From NCBI GenBank assembly GCA_965279095.1, contig CBDIHH010000005.1, forward strand, positions 186,001 through 250,000: a stretch of 64,000 nt of DNA, written 5' to 3'. The stretch is from CBDIHH01 sp965279095 (lineage in GTDB: Bacteria > Pseudomonadota > Alphaproteobacteria > Caulobacterales > Caulobacteraceae). The position numbers and the translations under genes were made by a program. Shown one piece after another: positions 8,386-16,804 of this stretch; the first letter of the stretch is position 1, and every line of letters starts with the position of its first letter. The notes under the pieces are model-generated. The model was given only the letters and a program-made list of their open reading frames with translations. It was not told the DNA's origin and did not search any database.

Positions 8386-9168
8386 ATGAGCGCATCGTCC
8401 AAAACCTGGCGGGAGCATGCGGCGGGCCTGCGCGGCCTGGTGCTGCCCATCGCCGCCCTGGTGGCCTGGAACCTGGCGGCCCATCGCGGCGAGGTTCACT
8501 CCTACGTCTTCGTGCCGCTCGAGCAGGTGGCGGCCAGCCTCCTGGAATCCCTGGCCAACGGCGACCTGCTGCGCAGCTGGCTGGCGAGCGTGGCGCGCAC
8601 CGGCAGCGGCTTCGTCATCGGCGCTGCGGCGGGCATCGCCCTGGGCGCGATCATGGCCGTCTGGAAGCTGGCGGACACCCTCGTCAACCCGATCTACCAG
8701 GCCATCCGCCAGGTGCCGCTGCTCGGCTACATCCCGCTGATCAGCCTGTGGTTCGGCAACGGCGAGTCCTCCAAGCTGCTGATCATCGCCCTGGCGGCCC
8801 TCTATCCGACGGTGCTGAACACCTACGAGGGCCTCAAGAACGCGGATGCGCGCCACCTGGCCGTGGGGCGGATCTTCCTGGCCGACCGCTGGCAGACCCT
8901 GCGGTTCATCACCCTGCCGGGGGCCCTGCCCAGCGTCTTCACCGGCCTGCTGCAGGCGGTGGCCTTCGCCTGGCTGAGCTCGGTCGGCAGCGAGTTGTTC
9001 TTCAACCCCGGCCCGGGCCTCGGCAACCTGATGCTGAACGGACAGGCGGCCTTCCGCATGGACGTGGTCGTCCTGTGCGTCGTCGTCATCGGCCTGACCG
9101 GCTTTGCCTCAACCCAACTCGTGGCCGCGGCCGCCAGGCGCACCCTGCGCTGGCGCTCCGTTCGCTGA
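8386..9168 (+). CDS. ABC transporter permease, SsuC/TauC-like (second of two)
   Basis: The 260-residue protein has the same layout as the preceding permease, with an EAA loop T-Y-E-G-L-K-N-A-D-A-R-H-L-A-V-G-R-I-F and a C-terminal G-x-E-L-F-F-N-P-G-P-G-L-G-N motif. The ATG at 8386 is preceded by GAGGTGA at a five-base spacing, itself overlapping the stop of the first permease. A GTG at 8377 is an alternative. Two non-identical permeases in one Ssu-type operon are less common than a single SsuC. Confidence 0.9.
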   Translation: MSASSKTWREHAAGLRGLVLPIAALVAWNLAAHRGEVHSYVFVPLEQVAASLLESLANGDLLRSWLASVARTGSGFVIGAAAGIALGAIMAVWKLADTLVNPIYQAIRQVPLLGYIPLISLWFGNGESSKLLIIALAALYPTVLNTYEGLKNADARHLAVGRIFLADRWQTLRFITLPGALPSVFTGLLQAVAFAWLSSVGSELFFNPGPGLGNLMLNGQAAFRMDVVVLCVVVIGLTGFASTQLVAAAARRTLRWRSVR

Positions 9169-9182
9169 CCCGGAACAGTCCC

Positions 9183-9995
9183 ATGTCGCATTTGAATATC
9201 GTTGAATTCACGCCTGAGCCGCCCCGGGAGGCCTTGCGCGCCGAGTCCCTGACCGTGCGCGGCGTCTCCAAGAGCTATGTCATCGACCGCAAGCCGCTGA
9301 AGGTGCTGCAGGACATCGACCTGGGCTTCGCGCCCGGTGAGTTCGTCAGCATCGTCGGCCGCAGCGGCTGCGGGAAATCCACCCTGCTGCGGCTGATCGC
9401 GGGGTTGGAGGGCGGCTATAGCGGCCAGATCGCCCTGGACGGTGAGGCGATCACCACTCCCAGCCTGGATCGCGGCCTGGTGTTCCAGGATCCCTCCCTG
9501 CTGCCGTGGATGACGGTGCGCGAGAACATCGCCTTTGCCCTGACCAACCGCGACCTCACCCGCGCCGAGAAGGCCGAGCGGGTCGCCGAACACATCGCCC
9601 TGGTGGGGCTGTCGGGCTTCGAGACCGCCTATCCCAAGGAACTGTCGGGGGGCATGGCGCAGCGGGCGGCGATCGCCCGCGCCCTGGTCACCCAGCCCAA
9701 GGTGCTGCTGCTCGACGAGCCTTTGGGAGCGCTGGACGCCCTGACCCGTGTGCAGCTCCAGGGCGAACTGCAGCGCATCTGGCTGCAGCACCGGACCACC
9801 ATGATCATGGTCACCCATGACGTGGAGGAGGCCGTCTATCTGGGCGACCGGGTCGTCATCATGGACGCCCGTCCGGGGCGCATCCGCCGCATCGTCGATG
9901 TGCCCTTCGAGCATCCGCGTGATCGCGCGTCGCCGGCGCTGCACGCCATACGCGATGCGGTCCTGGACGACCTGATGGAGGGGGCCGCGCGATGA
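9183..9995 (+). CDS. ABC transporter ATP-binding protein, SsuB/TauB-like
   Basis: The 270-residue ATPase shows Walker A G-R-S-G-C-G-K-S-T, a Q-loop F-Q-D-P-S-L-L-P-W-M-T, the signature L-S-G-G-M-A-Q-R, Walker B V-L-L-L-D-E-P and the H-loop V-T-H-D-V-E-E-A. The L-L-P-W Q-loop is characteristic of the nitrate/sulfonate/taurine importers. It energises the two permeases just upstream. Its stop overlaps the next start by four bases (ATGA), which indicates translational coupling with the binding protein. Confidence 0.93.
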   Translation: MSHLNIVEFTPEPPREALRAESLTVRGVSKSYVIDRKPLKVLQDIDLGFAPGEFVSIVGRSGCGKSTLLRLIAGLEGGYSGQIALDGEAITTPSLDRGLVFQDPSLLPWMTVRENIAFALTNRDLTRAEKAERVAEHIALVGLSGFETAYPKELSGGMAQRAAIARALVTQPKVLLLDEPLGALDALTRVQLQGELQRIWLQHRTTMIMVTHDVEEAVYLGDRVVIMDARPGRIRRIVDVPFEHPRDRASPALHAIRDAVLDDLMEGAAR

Positions 9996-11110
9996 TCGGA
10001 TCCACCGGCCTGGTGCGCCGCAGCCTGCTCTTTTCCGCCGCCGGCCTGGGCCTCGCCGCCTGCGGCGCGGGCGGAGGCTCATCCGACCCCAAGGGGTCGA
10101 CGCTGAAGATCGCCGTGGTGTCCTCCTACATCGGCAAGGCCGTGCGCCTGACCGGCGTCGACTATGTCATCGACAAGCAGGGGTGGCTGCGGGCGGAACT
10201 GGAGCGGCGCGGGGTGCAGCTGGCCTGGTTCCCGGCGCCCAACGCCGCCGTCGGCCCGATCGTCAACGAGGCCTTCGCCAACCGGCAGATCCAGTTCGCG
10301 GCCTACAGCGACCTGCCGTCGATCATCCTCAACGCCAGCGGTTCGCGCGAGAAGACCCGGCTGGTGGTCCCCGGCAATCCCGCCGATTCCTATCTGGTGG
10401 TGCCCCCGGGATCCTCGGCCCGCACCATCGAGGACCTCAAGGGCAAGCGGCTGGCCATCCATCGCGGCCGCCCCTGGGAGCTGCCGCTGCTGCGGCTGCT
10501 GGAGTCCAAGGGCCTCAGCTACGCGGATTTCCAGATCTACAACATCAACCCCGAGGCCGGCGCCGCGGCGGTGGCCACGGGGGCGGTGGACGGCCTGTTC
10601 ACCATCTCGGCCTTCAATCTCGAGGCCAAGAAGGTGGCCAAGATCATCTGGTCGACAACCGACAAACCCCTCGACTGGAAGAGCTGGGGCGGGTTCTGGG
10701 TCTCGCGCAGCTATCTGGAGCAGCAGGCCGAGATCGCCCAACTGGTGGTGACCGCCTACGTCAAGGCCGCCCACTGGGTTTCCCAGGACGAGAACAAGGA
10801 CGAGATGGTCCGCCTTGGCTCGCTCAACGGCACGCCTGAGGCCATCGTCCGGCGCACCTATGACGCCTCCAACATCAGCTGGAAGGACCGCTGGTCGCCG
10901 CTGTTCCCGCCGGCCCTCTACCAGCACTACCGCGAGGCCACCGCCTTCGCGCGCAAGAACGGCATCATCCAGGGCGACATTGATGTCGATCAGCTGCTCG
11001 ACGACAGCCTCGTCAAGCGCGCCCTCAGCGAACTGAAGCTGGCCGACTACTGGACCGGCGACAAGGCCCTGGCGCAGCGCGCCAACCCCGCGAACGGAGT
11101 CATCGCATGA
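9992..11110 (+). CDS. ABC transporter substrate-binding lipoprotein, SsuA-like
   Basis: The 372-residue protein starts with V-R-R-S-L-L-F, a hydrophobic stretch and a lipobox L-A-A-C at residues 24 to 27, so it is probably an inner-membrane-anchored lipoprotein. The mature part is a type 2 periplasmic-binding fold with V-G-P-I-V-N-E-A-F-A-N-R-Q-I-Q-F-A-A-Y-S-D and G-K-R-L-A-I-H-R-G segments typical of SsuA/NrtA proteins. It supplies ligand to the permease pair. It shares ancestry with the desulfinase at 3731-4828, but only this one has an export signal and none of the Cys/His/Arg triad. Confidence 0.88.
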   Translation: MIGSTGLVRRSLLFSAAGLGLAACGAGGGSSDPKGSTLKIAVVSSYIGKAVRLTGVDYVIDKQGWLRAELERRGVQLAWFPAPNAAVGPIVNEAFANRQIQFAAYSDLPSIILNASGSREKTRLVVPGNPADSYLVVPPGSSARTIEDLKGKRLAIHRGRPWELPLLRLLESKGLSYADFQIYNINPEAGAAAVATGAVDGLFTISAFNLEAKKVAKIIWSTTDKPLDWKSWGGFWVSRSYLEQQAEIAQLVVTAYVKAAHWVSQDENKDEMVRLGSLNGTPEAIVRRTYDASNISWKDRWSPLFPPALYQHYREATAFARKNGIIQGDIDVDQLLDDSLVKRALSELKLADYWTGDKALAQRANPANGVIA

Positions 11111-12102
11111 CCCTCGAAGTATTCTGGCGACTGCCCGCCAATGGAGACGGGCGCAGTCATCGAAAGGCTGAATGGAGCCGCGGCGATTTCCAGGGCGCCG
11201 CCCCTCGGCCGGGGGCCTTCGCCCGCATCGGCGGCGAGGAGCCCTACACCTATTTCGACCACCTCTCCCAGGTGGCGCGGGCGGCCGAACTCTCCGGCTT
11301 CGATGGGGTTCTGATCCCGCAGACCGACGAGGGGGAGGAGCCCCTGATCGTGGCCGGCGCCCTGGCGCGGGAGTGCCGCCGCGTAAGGCTGGCGCCGCAA
11401 CTGCCCGTCCATTTCCTGTCGGCGGTCTACGCCGCCAAGATCGCCACCAGCTTCCAGAGGATGTCCGGCGGCCGGCTGGTGCTGCACCTGGCCCTTGGCG
11501 AGCCCTCGCCCGGCGCCTGGCACGGGCATGACTGGAGTCTCGCCGAGCAGGTCGCGCGGGCCGACGAGTTCCTGACGGTGTTCAGGGGCGTCTGGGAGAA
11601 GGGGCCCTTCACCTTCGAGGGCCGCTTCTACGAAGTTCTCAATGGCGGCTTCGCGCCGCCCCTGGCGGGACAGCCTGCGCCTGAGGTCTGGATCGCCGGA
11701 GACCACGATGACGTCCTGGCCCTGTCGGCCCGGCATGGGGACGTCCACCTGTTCGACGCCGCCTCGCCCGAGGTCTTCTCGGCGCAGGCGGACCGGTTGG
11801 AAGGGCTGGCGGCGGACCTGGGGCGCAGCCTGCGCCTGGGCGTGCAGGCGGAGCCCATCGCCCGCCACGGCGAGGCCGAGGCCCTGGTCGCCGGCCGAGA
11901 CCGCTGGCCGGGCGGCGCTCCCGACTCCGGCCTTGTCGGCGCCTTCGACCAGGTCGCGGCCCGGCTCGGGGCCTATGGCCAGGCCGGCGCTGAGGTCTTG
12001 GTCCTTGGGGCCCATCCCCACCTCGAGGAGGCCTACCGCATCGCCCAGAACCTGCTCCCGCGGCTGCCCGGTCGCGTCGAGCGCCACCGCCAGACCGCCT
12101 GA
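11107..12102 (+). CDS. SsuD-like FMNH2-dependent monooxygenase, short form
   Basis: The 331-residue protein is related to alkanesulfonate monooxygenase SsuD. It shows V-F-W-R-L-P-A-N-G-D-G, then A-A-E-L-S-G-F-D-G-V-L-I-P, M-S-G-G-R-L-V-L-H-L-A and the C-terminal H-P-H-L-E-E-A-Y-R. It is about 50 residues shorter than SsuD because much of the mobile C-terminal insertion is missing. SsuD enzymes take reduced flavin and O2 and split the C-S bond of a sulfonate into an aldehyde and sulfite. The ATG overlaps the binding-protein stop by four bases. Confidence 0.85.
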   Translation: MTLEVFWRLPANGDGRSHRKAEWSRGDFQGAAPRPGAFARIGGEEPYTYFDHLSQVARAAELSGFDGVLIPQTDEGEEPLIVAGALARECRRVRLAPQLPVHFLSAVYAAKIATSFQRMSGGRLVLHLALGEPSPGAWHGHDWSLAEQVARADEFLTVFRGVWEKGPFTFEGRFYEVLNGGFAPPLAGQPAPEVWIAGDHDDVLALSARHGDVHLFDAASPEVFSAQADRLEGLAADLGRSLRLGVQAEPIARHGEAEALVAGRDRWPGGAPDSGLVGAFDQVAARLGAYGQAGAEVLVLGAHPHLEEAYRIAQNLLPRLPGRVERHRQTA

Positions 12103-12113
12103 GGAGGCTCGAC

Positions 12114-13259
12114 ATGGTTCAATTTCACTGGCGTCTGCCGACCCACGGCGACCGCGCCGACATCGCCCTGGCCCACGACACCCGGGGCGATTGGGGGCCG
12201 CCGCAGCCCGGCCGCCAGGCGCCCGGCGATATCGACGGCTCGCCCTATCATGAGCATCTGCTGGAGATCGCCCGCTCGGCCGAGATCGCGGGCTTCGACG
12301 GGGCGCTGATCCCCTCCTTCCCGCACACCGACGACCCCTGGGTGATCGCCTCGGCCATCGCCCGGCACACCAAGACCCTGCGGTTCATGGTCGCTTTCCA
12401 GCCGCCGTGGATGAATCCCGTCTACGCGGCCAAGGCCGCCGCCAGCCTGCAGCGCCTGTCCGGCGGCCGGCTTCTGTTCAACATCATCACCGGCGGCGGC
12501 GGGCCTGGACAGCTGTGGTGGGGCGACCGCATCGCCCACGACGACCGCTACCAGCGCACCACCGAGTTCCTCAATGTCTTCGAGGGGGTCTGGAACGGCG
12601 GGCCCTACAGCCAGGACACCAAGTTCTACAAGGTCCAGGACGCCGGCCTGCCGGCGCCCCTGGCCGGCCAGGTCCGGCCCGAGCTGTATTTCGCCGGCTC
12701 TTCGGATGCGGCCCTCGCCGCCCAGGCGCTCCACGCCGACTTCAACCTCACCCACATGGAGCCCCTGGAGAAACTTCGGGTGAAGTTCGGCAGGGTGCAG
12801 GACCTGGCCTCGCGTCATGGGCGCGACGTCAAGCCGGCGGTTCGCCTCAATGTCCTCGCGCGCCGCACCGAGGAAGAGGCCTGGGACGAGGTCCGTCGCG
12901 GCTGGGCCAACGCCGACTGGGACGCCCGCGACGCGCAGCTGGCCAACATGCGCCGGGGCGACGCGGTCGGCTCTCCGGTGGCCGATCACCTGCGCCCGAC
13001 CCGGGACAAGGACCCCCGGGACCTGCAGGTCGACGGCTTCTTCTCAGGCCTCCAGGTCCTCGGCGCCCAGGGCAGCCCCCTGGGCATCGTCGGCTCCTAC
13101 GAGACCGCCGCCGAGCGCATCGACACCCTGATCGGCCTGGGGGTGGGCGGGCTCATCCTCGCTGGGATTCCCCACCTCGAGGAGGCCCTCCGCGTCGGCG
13201 AGGAGGTCCTGCCCCTGGTGCGCGGCCGACGCGCCTCTCTGTCCATCGCCGCCGAATAG
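12114..13259 (+). CDS. SsuD-like FMNH2-dependent monooxygenase, full length
   Basis: The product is 381 residues, the same length as E. coli SsuD, with F-H-W-R-L-P-T-H-G-D, F-D-G-A-L-I-P-S, the Y-F-A-G-S-S-D motif and the ending I-P-H-L-E-E-A-L-R-V-G-E. By hand alignment the flavin/substrate Arg226 equivalent is kept (V-R-L-N-V), but SsuD His228 becomes Asn, Tyr331 becomes Ile and Cys54 becomes Thr. These changes suggest a substrate other than simple alkanesulfonates. It starts 11 bases after the shorter paralogue, so two monooxygenases are made together. No flavin reductase gene is in the operon. Confidence 0.87.
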   Translation: MVQFHWRLPTHGDRADIALAHDTRGDWGPPQPGRQAPGDIDGSPYHEHLLEIARSAEIAGFDGALIPSFPHTDDPWVIASAIARHTKTLRFMVAFQPPWMNPVYAAKAAASLQRLSGGRLLFNIITGGGGPGQLWWGDRIAHDDRYQRTTEFLNVFEGVWNGGPYSQDTKFYKVQDAGLPAPLAGQVRPELYFAGSSDAALAAQALHADFNLTHMEPLEKLRVKFGRVQDLASRHGRDVKPAVRLNVLARRTEEEAWDEVRRGWANADWDARDAQLANMRRGDAVGSPVADHLRPTRDKDPRDLQVDGFFSGLQVLGAQGSPLGIVGSYETAAERIDTLIGLGVGGLILAGIPHLEEALRVGEEVLPLVRGRRASLSIAAE

Positions 13260-13285
13260 ACGCAACCCCTTCAGGAGACAAACCT

Positions 13286-14026
13286 ATGCAAGACCCGATC
13301 CCCTCCCTCTCCGCTGAACATCTCGCCGTCGTGCAACAGGCTCAGAAGGACGCCCGCAAGGCCTTCCGCGTGCTGCGCGAAACCCGCACCATCTCGGCCA
13401 GCGGAACCCTCAGCTTCACCCACCGCATCCCCGGCGAGGATGTGCTGATCAACCTCGGCTACACCGGACCGTGGGGCGACGACCTCGACGAGGTGCGCAC
13501 CTCGGTGGTGGGCTTCGACGGGACCGTCTACCTCGGCAAGGGCGGTCCGGCGGGGGAAGGCCGCTACACCCGTCTTTTCCGCGAGCATGCCGACGTGACC
13601 ACCATCAGCCACGTCCACACCCCTTACCTCGGGGCCTATGCCCAGGCGCACAGCACCCTGCCGTTCCTCTATGTGCCGGTGCAGCGTCACCGCTTCGTGC
13701 GCGAACTGCCGGTCTATATCGATCGGCGCCAGCTGGAGGTGGACTTCATCCTCGACCAACTGGCCATCGACGCGGAGATCCCCGGCATCGTCGAGGCGAA
13801 CGGCGGCGCGACCATATGGGGCAAGAAAGGCCTGCTGGCCCTCGCCGACAGCATCCTGCTGCTGGAGGAAGGGGCCCAGTTCCAGGTCCTGGCCGCCGGG
13901 CTAGGGGGCTCCAAGCCCCTCGGGCCCGGCGTCCTGCAACAGCAATGGCGCATGAGCGGCCTCGTCCCCAAGGACGCGGTCGTCGAGCATGACGGGACGA
14001 TCCGCCAGGCGATCGCCGCGGAATAG
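13286..14026 (+). CDS. Class II aldolase/adducin family protein
   Basis: The 246-residue protein matches the class II aldolase fold: I-S-A-S-G-T-L-S-F near residue 37, T-R-L-F-R-E-H near residue 97, and a metal-binding pair in I-S-H-V-H-T-P-Y near residues 110 to 114. Members cleave or epimerise hydroxy-keto or sugar-phosphate substrates with Zn2+. The start at 13286 has AGGAG at 13273-13277. It is the last gene of the ssu-like operon, so it may process the carbon skeleton left after sulfite release. That role is inferred from position only. Confidence 0.85.
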   Translation: MQDPIPSLSAEHLAVVQQAQKDARKAFRVLRETRTISASGTLSFTHRIPGEDVLINLGYTGPWGDDLDEVRTSVVGFDGTVYLGKGGPAGEGRYTRLFREHADVTTISHVHTPYLGAYAQAHSTLPFLYVPVQRHRFVRELPVYIDRRQLEVDFILDQLAIDAEIPGIVEANGGATIWGKKGLLALADSILLLEEGAQFQVLAAGLGGSKPLGPGVLQQQWRMSGLVPKDAVVEHDGTIRQAIAAE

Positions 14027-14029
14027 TCC

Positions 14030-14069
14030 CCGTCCGGCCCCGGCCGCGCCTCCCCGGACGGCCGGGGCC
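14030..14069 (+). terminator. Two overlapping, mutually exclusive GC hairpins after the sulfonate operon
   Basis: Perfect arms CCGTCCGG (14030-14037) and CCGGACGG (14054-14061) form one hairpin. Perfect arms GGCCCCGGCC (14036-14045) and GGCCGGGGCC (14060-14069) form another. They share bases, so both cannot form fully at once. A CCCCCTCTTT stretch follows. This may end transcription before the ABC exporter gene at 14103, though the T-run is weak. Confidence 0.5.
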
Positions 14070-14102
14070 ACCCCCTCTTTGACCTAGGATCCTCCCCACC
14101 GC

Positions 14103-15860
14103 ATGAGCAATATCTGGAAAGTCATCCAGCTGATCCCGGAGTACCGGGGGCGGATCCTGGCCCTGATCCTGTCGAGCGCCGTGCTCGGGCTGGGCGCGAC
14201 CGCGACCCCCTATATCTTCCGCGACATCGTCAACGTCCTGGCCGCCCTGAACGCCGGCCGGATCACGGGCGCCGAGGCGGCCTCGGCCGCCTTCATGGCG
14301 GTCGGGTTGTTCGCCGTGATCCGGCTGTTCGTCACCCTGTTCGGGGTATGGCAGGACCACCAGTCCGACCAACTGTGGCTGCACAGCATCAGCACCCTGC
14401 GCCGTCGGGTGTTCGAGACCATGACCGGCCTGTCGCTGGACTACTATGAGCGCACCCGGGTGGGCGACGTGATGGACCGGTTCGGCAATTCCATCACCAT
14501 CACCCAATGGCTGTTCCAGCTGTCCGAAGGGACCCTCGCCAGCATTCTGCAGCTGGTCTTCGGCATCGCCGTCCTGCTGTTCAAGGCGCCCCTGGTGGGG
14601 GTGCTGATGCTGCTGCTCGTGCCGGTCAACCTGATCGCCTCCTACCGGGCGGTGAAGCGGACCAAGCCGCTGCGACGGCGGTGGAACGGCCTCGTCGGCA
14701 AGATGGGCGGCCTGCTCAGCGAGATGGTCAGCCAGATCGCCACCGTGCGCAGCTTCGCCGGCGAACGGGCGGTGCAGCGACGCTACGACGACGTGCAGGC
14801 GGAGTGGTGGGAGGTGCGCCGCACCGAGACCGCCATCGAGCAGCGCTCCGCGGGCGTCATCAACCTGATCAACTCGGTCGCCGTCGTCGCCGCCATCGCC
14901 TGGGTGACACGCGGCGCCCTGGCCGGTCAGTTCACCGTGGGCGACATCCTGCTGGTCTTCGCCCTCACCCAGGCGGTGATCACCGCCATCCAGCCGCTGG
15001 CTCGCCTGGTCAACACCGCCGGCGACGTCGACAGCGCCGCCGAGCGGCTGGTGGAGCTGCTCGACGCCCGCACTACGGTGCTGGACGCCCCCGACGCGGT
15101 CGCCGCCGGGCCCATCACCTCCATCGCGTTCCGGGACGTCGGCTTCACCTATCCCGGCCAGCCCCGGCCGGCCCTGTCGGCGGTGACCTTCACCGTCGGC
15201 GCCGGCGAGACCCTGGCCCTGGTCGGGCCCAGCGGGTCGGGCAAGTCCACCATTATCAAGCTGGCCATGCGCTTCTTCGACCCCACCGAGGGCCAGATCC
15301 TGATCAATGGCCAGGACATCCGCCGCTTCACCCAGGAATCCATCCGCGGCCAGATCGGCGCGGTGCTGCAGGACATCGCCCTGTTCAATGACTCCATCGG
15401 CGACAACATCAGCTTCGCCAAGGTCGGGGCGACCGAGGAGGAGGTGAGGGCGGCCTGCCGCGCGGCCCACGCCGACGACTTCATCCAGAACTTCCCCGAG
15501 GGCTACGCCACTCTAGTGGGCGAGCGGGGCGTGAGGCTGTCGGGGGGCGAGAAGCAGCGCATCGCCATCGCCCGCGCCATGCTGCGCGAACCCCACCTGA
15601 TCATTCTCGACGAGGCCACCAGCGCCCTGGACACCCAGTCCGAGTATCTGGTGCAGCAGGGGCTGCGCGAACTGATGACCGGCCGCACCTGTCTGGTCAT
15701 CGCTCACCGGTTCAGCACCATCGTCGGCGCCGACAAGATCGTCGTCATGCAGGAGGGCCGCGTCCGCGAGGAGGGCGATCACCACAGCCTGCTCGCCGAC
15801 CGCGACGGCCTCTACGCCCGGCTCCACGCCCTGCAAAACGGCCTGGCCCAGGTCGCCTAG
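14103..15860 (+). CDS. ABC exporter, fused membrane and ATPase domains
   Basis: The 585-residue half-transporter has an N-terminal type IV exporter domain (six helices, residues 1 to 310) with D-Y-Y-E-R-T-R-V-G-D near residue 115. The ATPase domain carries Walker A G-P-S-G-S-G-K-S-T, a Q-loop V-L-Q-D, the signature L-S-G-G-E-K-Q-R, Walker B I-I-L-D-E-A-T and the H-loop A-H-R. It resembles the MsbA/Atm1 superfamily. The substrate is not evident. It follows the hairpins after the sulfonate operon and ends in a four-base overlap with the convergent LysR gene, so it may or may not belong to the sulfur island. Confidence 0.88.
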   Translation: MSNIWKVIQLIPEYRGRILALILSSAVLGLGATATPYIFRDIVNVLAALNAGRITGAEAASAAFMAVGLFAVIRLFVTLFGVWQDHQSDQLWLHSISTLRRRVFETMTGLSLDYYERTRVGDVMDRFGNSITITQWLFQLSEGTLASILQLVFGIAVLLFKAPLVGVLMLLLVPVNLIASYRAVKRTKPLRRRWNGLVGKMGGLLSEMVSQIATVRSFAGERAVQRRYDDVQAEWWEVRRTETAIEQRSAGVINLINSVAVVAAIAWVTRGALAGQFTVGDILLVFALTQAVITAIQPLARLVNTAGDVDSAAERLVELLDARTTVLDAPDAVAAGPITSIAFRDVGFTYPGQPRPALSAVTFTVGAGETLALVGPSGSGKSTIIKLAMRFFDPTEGQILINGQDIRRFTQESIRGQIGAVLQDIALFNDSIGDNISFAKVGATEEEVRAACRAAHADDFIQNFPEGYATLVGERGVRLSGGEKQRIAIARAMLREPHLIILDEATSALDTQSEYLVQQGLRELMTGRTCLVIAHRFSTIVGADKIVVMQEGRVREEGDHHSLLADRDGLYARLHALQNGLAQVA

Positions 15861-16804
15861 ATGCCCGCCCCGTCGGTCACGTCACCGATGGTCTCGGCCT
15901 TGATCCAGGCGATGAAGGCGCGGACGGGGGGCATCAGGGTGCGGCCCCGCGGCCAGGCCAGCCAGTAGACCGATTGCAGCGGCGTGGCGTCGCCCGGCAG
16001 CACCACCAGCCGGCCGCTGCGGATATCGGCTTCGGCGATGGTCCGCTTGGCCAGGGCGATGCCCTTGCCGGCCACCGCCTCGTCGATCACCAGGCCGCTG
16101 TCGTTGTAGCGGGGCCCATCCAGGCTGCGCATGTCGTCGACCCCTCGGGCGCGGAACCATTGGCGCCAGGACGGGCAGGTTGGGTCGGCTTCGGCGCCCA
16201 CGTCGTGCAACAGGGTCGCCCGCAGGAGGTCGCCGGCGCCGGCAAGGGGGCCGAGTCCGGCCAGCAGGGCGGGGGAGGCCACCGCCGACACCCGCTCGGT
16301 GAGGATCGCCTCCGCCACCAGGCCCTCATAGCCTCCCGGACCATAGCGAATCGCGAGGTCCACATCCCCCTGGTTGAAGTCCACCAGCTTGACGTCGGCC
16401 GCCACCCAGACCTCCAGGTCCGGATGCTGGGCGCGGAAGCGGTCGAGCCGCGGCAGCAGCCATTTGGAGGCGAAGGCGGGGGGCGCGGAGACGGACACCA
16501 CCCGGCCCTTCCGGTCCGGCGCCCGCAGCAGCTGGGCGCCCTCGAGCAGCCGGTCAAACCCCTCGCGAAGGCTGTACATGGCCGTCTCCGCCACATCGGT
16601 GGGGACGATCTCGCGGCCGGTGCGTCGGAACAGGGGCGAGCCCACCCACGCCTCCACTGTCCGCACATGCTGGGTGACGGCGCTGGGGGTCACCCCGAGT
16701 TCCTCGGCGGCGCGAGTCAGGCTGCGCAGGCGGACGCTGGCCTCGAAGGCACGCAGCGACTGCAGGGGCGGAATCCTCTCGGCCGGCGGACCGACGTCAA
16801 CCAT
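15857..16804 (-). CDS. LysR-family regulator, GcvA type
   Basis: The 315-residue protein reads I-P-P-L-Q-S-L-R-A-F-E-A-S-V-R near its start, then A-A-E-E-L-G-V-T-P-S-A-V-T-Q-H-V-R and L-F-R-R-T-G-R, the hallmark of the GcvA-like LysR group. The effector domain includes F-N-Q-G-D-V-D-L-A-I-R-Y-G. Its start overlaps the stop of the upstream FAD enzyme by eight bases, so the two are co-transcribed and probably functionally linked. Dyads upstream of the FAD gene (18209-18254) are candidate binding sites. Confidence 0.9.
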   Translation of the reverse strand: MVDVGPPAERIPPLQSLRAFEASVRLRSLTRAAEELGVTPSAVTQHVRTVEAWVGSPLFRRTGREIVPTDVAETAMYSLREGFDRLLEGAQLLRAPDRKGRVVSVSAPPAFASKWLLPRLDRFRAQHPDLEVWVAADVKLVDFNQGDVDLAIRYGPGGYEGLVAEAILTERVSAVASPALLAGLGPLAGAGDLLRATLLHDVGAEADPTCPSWRQWFRARGVDDMRSLDGPRYNDSGLVIDEAVAGKGIALAKRTIAEADIRSGRLVVLPGDATPLQSVYWLAWPRGRTLMPPVRAFIAWIKAETIGDVTDGAGI

